Origin: Saprospiraceae bacterium
GTDB taxonomy: Bacteria; Bacteroidota; Bacteroidia; Chitinophagales; Saprospiraceae
DNA: 10,174 nucleotides
NCBI GenBank assembly: GCA_025455635.1
Contig: JALOMF010000228.1
Span: forward strand, 1 to 10,174
Direction of reading: 5' to 3'
The notes under the pieces were generated by a model. The model did not search any database, had not been told where the DNA came from, and worked only from the letters and a program-made list of their open reading frames with translations. A program made the position numbers and the translations under genes. Below, one piece after another: positions 5,305 to 10,174 of the stretch; the stretch's first letter is position 1; each line of letters opens with the position of its first letter.

Positions 5305-6396
5305 ATGAAAAATAGCTTAGAAAAATACCGGGCCTGCACCATCCAAATCGCCACGCCGTACAGCACGGGCACGGGCTTTTTGGTGCAGGGTGCGGGCGTC
5401 ATCGTCACCAATTTCCAAGTGGTGCAGGACAACCGGGAGGTGGTGGTGCAGGGGCTTCACCTGCCCCGGCAAATGGCGCAGGTGGTGTTCACCGACACCA
5501 AGCACGACCTTGCACTGGTGGCATTGCCCACGGTGCTGGAGGCTGGGCACGGGGCCGTTTTGGCCGAAGGCCGCAGCACCGCCAAAGGCGATTTGGTGCA
5601 AGCGATGGGGCATCCGTTCGGGCTGAAGTTCTCGGCGCTGGCAGGCAACGTGACCAGTACCCGGCACCCGATGGGCGGCCTCGCCTACCTTCGGCACGAT
5701 GCGGCACTGACGCCCGGCCACGGCGGCGGGCCATTGGTGAACGAGGAGGGGGAGGTCGTGGGCGTCAACGTGTTCGTGGCCAGCGAGGGCGAAGCGATGG
5801 GGCTGGCGCTCCCTGTGCGGCACCTGGCCGAGCTACTGAAGGCTTGGAAAAAAGGCGGCGGCAGCACAGGCACCCGCTGCATGGCTTGCGAGGCGGTGGT
5901 GTTCAAGGCCAGCCTGGAAGAAGGCCGCTGCCCCAGCTGCGGTGCGGACGTTGACTTGCCCGACGCTGCCCCCATGTACGAGCCGAGGGGAATCGCCCGT
6001 ACCATTGAGGAGATTCTGGGCAAATGCGGCCACGATGTGCAACTGGCCCGGCGTGGCCCCAATGTCTGGGAAGTGGCCAGCGGCAGCGCCAAAACTTTTA
6101 TCAGCTACTACGAACCCAACGGCCTCATCGCTGGCGATGCCATACTTTGCGACCTGCCCAGCGAGGGGCTTGAGCGGGTGTATGAGTTTTTGCTCCGCAA
6201 AAATTATGAACTGGAAGCACTGAGCCTCAGTGTCCGGGGGCAGGAAATCGTGCTTTCGCTGGTCATTTTCGACCGCTACCTCAGCCTCGACACGGGGATG
6301 AAGCTTTTCAAAAACCTGTTCCAGAATGCCGACAGCTTGGACAACGTGCTGGTCGAACAGTACGGGGCTGGCTGGAAGGTGGATGCTGAGGATTGA
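5305..6396 (+). CDS. Catalytically dead trypsin/HtrA-like protein fused to a zinc ribbon and a YbjN-like domain
   Basis: This 363-residue protein has no signal peptide or membrane segment and should be cytoplasmic. Residues 1-180 follow the trypsin-like (S1C, HtrA-type) fold: GTGFLV, VIVTNFQVV, HDLALVAL, GHPFGL, TPGHGGGPLVNEEGEVVGVNV and GLALPV are all in the expected order. However, His of the usual TNxHVV is Gln38 (codon CAA), and Ser of the usual GNSGGP is Gly140 (codon GGC). Only Asp68 of the triad remains, so peptidase activity is very unlikely. A linker leads to a four-Cys zinc ribbon (Cys192, Cys195, Cys209, Cys212). Residues about 228-357 (TIEEILGKCGHDV ... WEVASGSAKTFISYY ... LFQNADSLDNVLVEQYG) resemble YbjN/type III chaperone-like folds, which bind proteins. 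No PDZ domain is seen. I infer a binding or scaffold role instead of proteolysis. The acetyltransferase starts 24 bases downstream. The fold call for the N-terminus is firm, the YbjN call moderate. Confidence 0.85.
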   Translation: MKNSLEKYRACTIQIATPYSTGTGFLVQGAGVIVTNFQVVQDNREVVVQGLHLPRQMAQVVFTDTKHDLALVALPTVLEAGHGAVLAEGRSTAKGDLVQAMGHPFGLKFSALAGNVTSTRHPMGGLAYLRHDAALTPGHGGGPLVNEEGEVVGVNVFVASEGEAMGLALPVRHLAELLKAWKKGGGSTGTRCMACEAVVFKASLEEGRCPSCGADVDLPDAAPMYEPRGIARTIEEILGKCGHDVQLARRGPNVWEVASGSAKTFISYYEPNGLIAGDAILCDLPSEGLERVYEFLLRKNYELEALSLSVRGQEIVLSLVIFDRYLSLDTGMKLFKNLFQNADSLDNVLVEQYGAGWKVDAED

Positions 6397-6420
6397 TGGA
6401 TAAATTATCACAAAAATATC

Positions 6421-6906
6421 ATGGAAATACCGACCGCCCACCTGCGCACCGCTACCATTGACGACGTAGCGCTCATCCTGCAATTCATCCGGGAACTGGC
6501 CGAGTACGAGCGCATGCTCGACGAGGTTGTGGCCACCGAGGGAATGCTCCGTGAAACGCTGTTCGGCGACAAGCCCGCTGCCGAGGTCTTGCTCTGCTAC
6601 GAGGGGGAAGTGCCAGCGGGGTTTGCGCTGTTTTTCCACAATTACTCCACCTTCAAGGGCAGGCCGGGCATTTACCTCGAAGACTTGTACGTGCAGCCAG
6701 CGTTCAGGGGGAAGGGCTACGGCAAGCTGCTGTTGTCAGCCTTGGCCAAGTTATGCGTGGAGCGCAACTGCGCCCGGCTGGAGTGGTCGGTGCTGGACTG
6801 GAACACGCCTTCCATCGAGTTTTACAAAAGCCTAGGGGCGCAGCCCATGGACGAGTGGACGGTGTTCCGGCTCACGGGCAAGGAGTTGGAGAAGCTGGCT
6901 GGTTGA
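6421..6906 (+). CDS. GNAT acetyltransferase of the diamine/thialysine acetyltransferase (SAT-like) type
   Basis: This 161-residue cytoplasmic enzyme should transfer acetyl from acetyl-CoA to a small amine. The closest pattern I recognise is spermidine/spermine or thialysine N-acetyltransferase. Family marks are IRELAEYE (23-30), GFALFFHNYSTFKGRPGIYLEDLYV (67-91), the acetyl-CoA pyrophosphate loop RGKGYGK (96-102), EWSVLDWNTPSIEFYKSLGA (121-140) and MDEWTVFRL (143-151). The length is normal for the family. ATG at 6421 comes 24 bases after the trypsin-like gene's stop on the same strand, so the two are probably co-transcribed. The 3' end faces the lipoprotein gene with only 11 bases between the stops and no visible terminator. 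Substrate (polyamine, thialysine or another amine) cannot be settled from sequence. Confidence 0.9.
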   Translation: MEIPTAHLRTATIDDVALILQFIRELAEYERMLDEVVATEGMLRETLFGDKPAAEVLLCYEGEVPAGFALFFHNYSTFKGRPGIYLEDLYVQPAFRGKGYGKLLLSALAKLCVERNCARLEWSVLDWNTPSIEFYKSLGAQPMDEWTVFRLTGKELEKLAG

Positions 6907-6917
6907 GGGCGATGCGG

Positions 6918-7418
6918 TCAGTTGAAGCACTGCACCCGTATGGTTGGCAGCGTGATTTCGTTGCTGCGGTTGCCTGCCCGGTCTTCGATATAGACCTTGT
7001 AATTGATGCGGTCGTAAGGGTATTCTTCGTATTCGTCGGTGCAGGGGCTGGTCGAAAACAGCGAGTCGGGGAAGATGCAGCAGGTATTCGCAATGAAAAA
7101 AGTGATTTTGCCCTTGATGCCGTTGGATGCGCCAAGCTCCGGCACGAAAGGAATCTGGCGCTTCAGTTCAAACCCATCCCGGCTATCGGTGTAGAAAAGG
7201 TTGTTCTCCCCATTCTCACTGCCAATGTCACCGTTTCCGTCCGTGAAAGAAATAGTCGCAAGCACCGAGTCGGTTGCCACGCCCCGCACCAAGAGGGTAT
7301 CGCTCATGGAGACGAACTCGATGACGGGTTCAATTGGGTATTCAGGTGCTTTCACGCAGCCGAGCACGATGGTGAGCGATACGACGAGCAGTATGGCGAA
7401 ATTGGCGATTAGCTTCAT
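6918..7418 (-). CDS. Short lipoprotein with FTDGNGDIG motif
   Basis: This 166-residue protein has a lipoprotein signal peptide: a hydrophobic stretch (residues 4-19) ends in the lipobox VLGC, with lipidation at Cys21. The next residues are VKAPEY, with no obvious retention signal. The mature part is a small beta-rich domain with EFVSMSDTLL, then SFTDGNGDIG (57-66), NLFYTDSRDG (73-82), a Cys pair at 113-114, and YKVYIEDRAGN (140-150) near the end. Proteins of this design, with a DGxGDIG loop, are widespread in Bacteroidota; their function is not known to me, though the acidic loop may bind calcium. The gene converges on the acetyltransferase and is probably monocistronic. A near-match to the -7 box (TAACTTGG) lies on its strand at 7450-7443. 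Confidence 0.8.
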   Translation of the reverse strand: MKLIANFAILLVVSLTIVLGCVKAPEYPIEPVIEFVSMSDTLLVRGVATDSVLATISFTDGNGDIGSENGENNLFYTDSRDGFELKRQIPFVPELGASNGIKGKITFFIANTCCIFPDSLFSTSPCTDEYEEYPYDRINYKVYIEDRAGNRSNEITLPTIRVQCFN

Positions 7419-7734
7419 GACGAGATATTTTGTTTTCGGTTGCCAAGTTAAGGGATTTTCACTTGCCTTGAAAAATCAGTGCCGCCCTCAGCGGAAAACT
7501 GTCTTTTATTTTCCAGTAGAACGGCGAAATCGCCCAAATGGATGTGGCGGAAGTGCTTTTTCAAAGAAATTTCAGGAAAACGCTAAAAAAATGCGGGCCT
7601 AAAAATCCAAGCTTGCGAGCCAGTCGTATGTGGTTTGGATTGTGAGAGAACTTTGCATCTGCCCTAAATCAGGCAATCAATTAGGCTTTATCAGAAACTA
7701 AGAAACGGTTTCCAAGACAATCAAACCAAGAAGG
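7419..7734. other. Intergenic stretch upstream of the lipoprotein gene
   Basis: No gene is visible in these 316 bases. The left end should hold the promoter of the lipoprotein gene on the minus strand. A short stem CCGC/GCGG near 7483-7495 has no T-run. The rest is AT-rich with a scatter of stops in all frames. One 15-base word at 7566-7580 recurs inverted at 3180-3194 (noted under rejected items). Confidence 0.5.
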
Positions 7735-7783
7735 GGGCAAAAATCGGTGACTGGAGCCTGGCTCCACTGGCACCGCTTTGCCC
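7735..7783. promoter_or_regulatory. Composite long hairpin upstream of the DUF4394 gene
   Basis: Three nested stems share one axis: GGGCAAA (7735-7741) with TTTGCCC (7777-7783), CGGTG (7745-7749) with CACCG (7771-7775), and TGGAGC (7752-7757) with GCTCCA (7761-7766) around loop CTG. Small internal loops separate them. No T-run follows, so it is not an ordinary terminator. It overlaps the candidate -33 element of the downstream gene and could act as a cruciform operator. Alternatively it marks the 3' end of a transcript from further left. Confidence 0.6.
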
Positions 7784-7805
7784 ATTTGTTGGCGGGGTAG
7801 CTTGG
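7777..7805 (+). promoter_or_regulatory. Candidate promoter of the DUF4394/CHRD gene
   Basis: TTTG at 7777-7780 and TAGCTTGG at 7798-7805 (one mismatch from TAnnTTTG) are 17 bases apart, close to the usual Bacteroidota -33/-7 geometry. The start of transcription would be near 7812, leaving a leader of about 32 bases before ATG 7844. A second TTTG stands at 7785-7788. The -33 part lies inside the right arm of the composite hairpin. Confidence 0.35.
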
Positions 7806-7843
7806 AGGCATTACATATTTATCAAACTAAAACTAAGAATCGC

Positions 7844-10174
7844 ATGAGATTATTCAACTCCTCACATTCCTTGCGCAAGCCAAGCCGCTTTGATTTGCTT
7901 GCAAAAATGTGGATTCCCTGCTTTTTGTTCCTGTTGGCCGTGGCCACGCACAGCAGTGCCCAAACCGCCTTCGCCCTGTCGGGCAACAACCTCGTGACCA
8001 TGGACTTGGCTTCGCCAAATTCGGTGGTCACAGTCGGCACGGTCACGGGCATTGCCGCAGGCCAAAACATCGAGGGCCTCGACTTCCGGCCCAACACGGG
8101 CCAGCTCTACGCCATCGGCTACAACCAAACCACTGGCGAGGCCCGGCTTTACACCATCAGCCTGACCACTGGCGTGGCCACTGCCATTGGGGCAGCCCCG
8201 GTCATGCTGCAGCCGGACATGGGCGAGGTCAATTTTGACTTCAACCCTACGGTGGACCGCATCCGGGTGACGGGCAGCAACAATGCCAACTACCGCCTGC
8301 ACCCCGTCACTGGGGCCATTGCTGCCACCGACGGCGCTTTGAGCTACGCAATGGGCGATGCCAATTTCGGCACCGACCCGTTCATCGCCGCAGGCGCCTA
8401 CACCAACAGCTACATCGGGGCGACCACGACCACGCTCTACAACTACGACGCCGCCCTGAACGTGCTAACCACCCAAAACCCGCCCAACAATGGCACGCAG
8501 AACACCCTCGGCGCATCGGGCATCATGACCAACGTGCCCAACCCCGTGGTGGACATGGACATCGTTTTCAATGCTGCTTCGCAAACCAACACGGCCATCC
8601 TGGTCGCAGCTACCGGAGCTTTCCAAGCCACCGATGTTTACACCTTGAACCTGGCAACGGGCGCTGCCACGGCCATCAACCTGCTGCCGTTGCCCTTGCC
8701 AATTGACGATATTGCCCTTCAAATTCAGCAGGTTGTGCCATCCCAAATCACTGGCCAGCTAGTTTACGCCATCTCCGGCAACAACAGCCTCATCAGCTTT
8801 GATTCCAAGCTGCCGGGCGTCATCCGCAGCATCACTCCCACCAGCGGTGTTTTTGCTGCGCAACCTTTGGCTGGCCTCGATTTCCGGCCTGCCACGGGCG
8901 AGCTGTACGCCATCGGGTACAACAACGCATCGGGAATGGCACGGCTCTACACCCTCGACCTGAACACCGGGGCAGCCACTGCCATCGGCACCGACTCGGT
9001 GATGCTCGTGCCGGGCATGGGGGCCATCACTTTTGACTTCAACCCCACGGTTGACCGCATCCGGGTGATGGGCAGGAGCGGCGCCAATTTCAGGATGCAC
9101 CCAATGACTGGGGCAGTGGCGGCCACCGATGGTAGCCTCGCTTTTGCCGCAGGCGACATGAATGCTGGTGCTACCGCAAACATCGGGGCGGGGGCCTACA
9201 CCAACAGCTTCAATGGCTCCACGGCCACCACGTTGTTCGACTACGACATCGTGCTGAATGTTTTGGCTTCGCAAATACCGCCCAACAACGGCACACTGAA
9301 CACCATCGGCGCATCGGGAATCACCGTAAACGCAGCCATGCCGACCATTGACATGGACATTTTTTATGAGTACGCCGATGGCAGCAATACCGCTTATCTG
9401 AACGCCAACACGGGAACTGGAGCGATTGACAATTTTTACGAAGTAAACCTAACTACTGGCGCAGCCACGCTGCTGGGCAGCATAGGTTTGGGCATACCCG
9501 TGCGCAGCATAGCTGTCGTGCTGGATGCGCCAACACAGCCTTCCACTACTTTCGTCGCCAACTTGAGCGGCCACCAACAGGCATTTCCGGTCGCTTCGGC
9601 TGGTAACGGGGTCATCACTGCCACGCTGACGGGCAGTGAGTTGGTCGTCACGGGCGACTACAGCGGCATGACCGGGCTGATTGACCTCAATATTGCCGGA
9701 GGCGCACATATCCACGCTGGCTATGCGGGCCAAAACGGCGGTATCGAGCTGGAACTCGTGCCCACCCCCGGCACCGATGCCACGGGCGGTACTTTTGCAG
9801 CGGCGGTGAACACGTTTACGCTTACGCAAGCACAGCTCGACCTGCTGCATGGCCGCCAACTCTACGTCAACATCCACACAACGGCCTATCCTGCTGGTGA
9901 AATCAGGGGGCAACTGCTGCCCGAAGCGGATGCATATTTCTCGACCAATTTGTTCGGCAGCAACGAGGTGCCTTCCTTGTTTTCCAATGGCAGCGGCTCG
10001 CTTTCCCTGGAGTTGCACAACGATACCTTGGTCGTTACAGGGGCTTTTGACAACCTGGACGGCAAGTTCAATGCTGCCATTGCCGGAGGCGCACACCTGC
10101 ACAACGGCTTGGCGGGGCAAACGGGCGGCATCGCCATCGAACTCGTGGCCACGCCCGACGACGACCTCTACGGC
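7844..10174 (+). CDS. Large secreted protein with two DUF4394 repeats and CHRD domains (3' end beyond window)
   Basis: The frame is open for 777 codons to the right edge without a stop. The N-terminus has a long n-region, then CFLFLLAVATHSSAQ, a signal peptide with a likely cut at SSA|Q (about residue 38). ATG at 7907 (residue 22) is an alternative start that keeps the signal. Residues about 39-298 and 304-561 are two DUF4394 copies. Both contain LDFRP.TG.LYAIGYN, ARLYT..L.TG.ATAIG, FDFNPTVDRIRV.G and a GAYTNS segment, then PPN.GT..T.GASG, as expected for beta-propeller-like DUF4394. From about 569 come CHRD domains: the first has AHIHAGYAGQNGG and YVNIHTTAYPAGEIRGQL (to about 695), and the second starts near 698 (FGSNEVPSLFSNGSGSLSLEL) with AHLHNGLAGQTGG. 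CHRD is a secreted beta domain named after chordin. More CHRD copies and a type IX sorting tail are likely beyond the edge. Function is unknown; a cell-surface or matrix role is inferred. Confidence 0.9.
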   Translation, partial: MRLFNSSHSLRKPSRFDLLAKMWIPCFLFLLAVATHSSAQTAFALSGNNLVTMDLASPNSVVTVGTVTGIAAGQNIEGLDFRPNTGQLYAIGYNQTTGEARLYTISLTTGVATAIGAAPVMLQPDMGEVNFDFNPTVDRIRVTGSNNANYRLHPVTGAIAATDGALSYAMGDANFGTDPFIAAGAYTNSYIGATTTTLYNYDAALNVLTTQNPPNNGTQNTLGASGIMTNVPNPVVDMDIVFNAASQTNTAILVAATGAFQATDVYTLNLATGAATAINLLPLPLPIDDIALQIQQVVPSQITGQLVYAISGNNSLISFDSKLPGVIRSITPTSGVFAAQPLAGLDFRPATGELYAIGYNNASGMARLYTLDLNTGAATAIGTDSVMLVPGMGAITFDFNPTVDRIRVMGRSGANFRMHPMTGAVAATDGSLAFAAGDMNAGATANIGAGAYTNSFNGSTATTLFDYDIVLNVLASQIPPNNGTLNTIGASGITVNAAMPTIDMDIFYEYADGSNTAYLNANTGTGAIDNFYEVNLTTGAATLLGSIGLGIPVRSIAVVLDAPTQPSTTFVANLSGHQQAFPVASAGNGVITATLTGSELVVTGDYSGMTGLIDLNIAGGAHIHAGYAGQNGGIELELVPTPGTDATGGTFAAAVNTFTLTQAQLDLLHGRQLYVNIHTTAYPAGEIRGQLLPEADAYFSTNLFGSNEVPSLFSNGSGSLSLELHNDTLVVTGAFDNLDGKFNAAIAGGAHLHNGLAGQTGGIAIELVATPDDDLYG

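Noticed and set aside
5833..6639. Minus-strand open frame of 268 codons
   Set aside because: It overlaps both the trypsin-like gene and the acetyltransferase antisense, has no domain, and starts inside the acetyltransferase. It is a shadow of GC-rich coding sequence.
3180..7580. A 15-base word (3180-3194) that recurs inverted at 7566-7580
   Set aside because: The word is AT-rich, the flanks do not match, and an isolated 15-base match is not far from chance in 10 kb on two strands. It touches the end of the rsgA fragment, but no further homology supports a rearrangement.
8759..9274. Minus-strand open frames opposite the DUF4394 gene (also 7862-8302 and 9449-10120)
   Set aside because: All are antisense to one uninterrupted 777-codon frame with a signal peptide and repeated domain motifs.
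1..10174. tRNA, rRNA or a named riboswitch
   Set aside because: No cloverleaf, rRNA-like stretch or known riboswitch core was recognised on either strand by eye. A covariance-model search (Rfam, tRNAscan) would settle this.

Overview
The window looks like chromosomal DNA of a Bacteroidota bacterium, most plausibly a GC-rich environmental lineage of the Saprospiraceae/Lewinellaceae type. The order-level guess is weak; the phylum rests on several signs. There is a secreted M43 metalloprotease with the start of a PKD-like domain, a short lipoprotein of a Bacteroidota type (FTDGNGDIG motif), a secreted DUF4394/CHRD protein, and TAnnTTTG promoter boxes where Shine-Dalgarno sites are absent. Intact genes are a minority in the left half. 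The right half is densely coding and GC-rich.

Positions 1-5100 read as a worn accessory region. An M43 protease gene on the minus strand (262-1467) breaks off inside its PKD-like domain and is visibly more AT-rich than the genes to its right. Next come about 680 bases with GC-rich hairpins and a perfect 48-bp tandem duplication. A decayed reading frame follows (2152-2684, two stops and one frameshift) and ends at a textbook intrinsic terminator. A Uma2-family (DUF820) nuclease-like gene (3425-4018) lies between two direct copies of the 3' end of rsgA: a 203-bp displaced fragment on its left (2990-3192) and the intact rsgA gene on its right (4152-5096). The 5' end of the Uma2 gene carries a 61-bp tandem duplication that shifts its original start out of frame.

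Positions 5097-10174 hold better-preserved genes. rsgA (minus) and a trypsin-like protein (5305-6396, plus) diverge from a 208-bp spacer that contains a heptamer minisatellite arranged as an inverted repeat. The trypsin-like protein has lost both catalytic His and Ser and is fused to a zinc ribbon and a YbjN-like C-terminal domain. A GNAT acetyltransferase (6421-6906) follows 24 bases later, probably in the same operon, and converges on a lipoprotein gene (6918-7418, minus). After a 425-bp spacer with a long composite hairpin, a large secreted protein with two DUF4394 repeats and at least two CHRD domains starts at 7844 and runs off the right edge.

No complete defence system, phage, insertion sequence, CRISPR array or RNA gene is visible. 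The most unusual items are the doubly inactivated protease fusion, the rsgA 3'-end duplication flanking Uma2, the frameshifting 61-bp duplication, and the heptamer minisatellite in the rsgA leader region.
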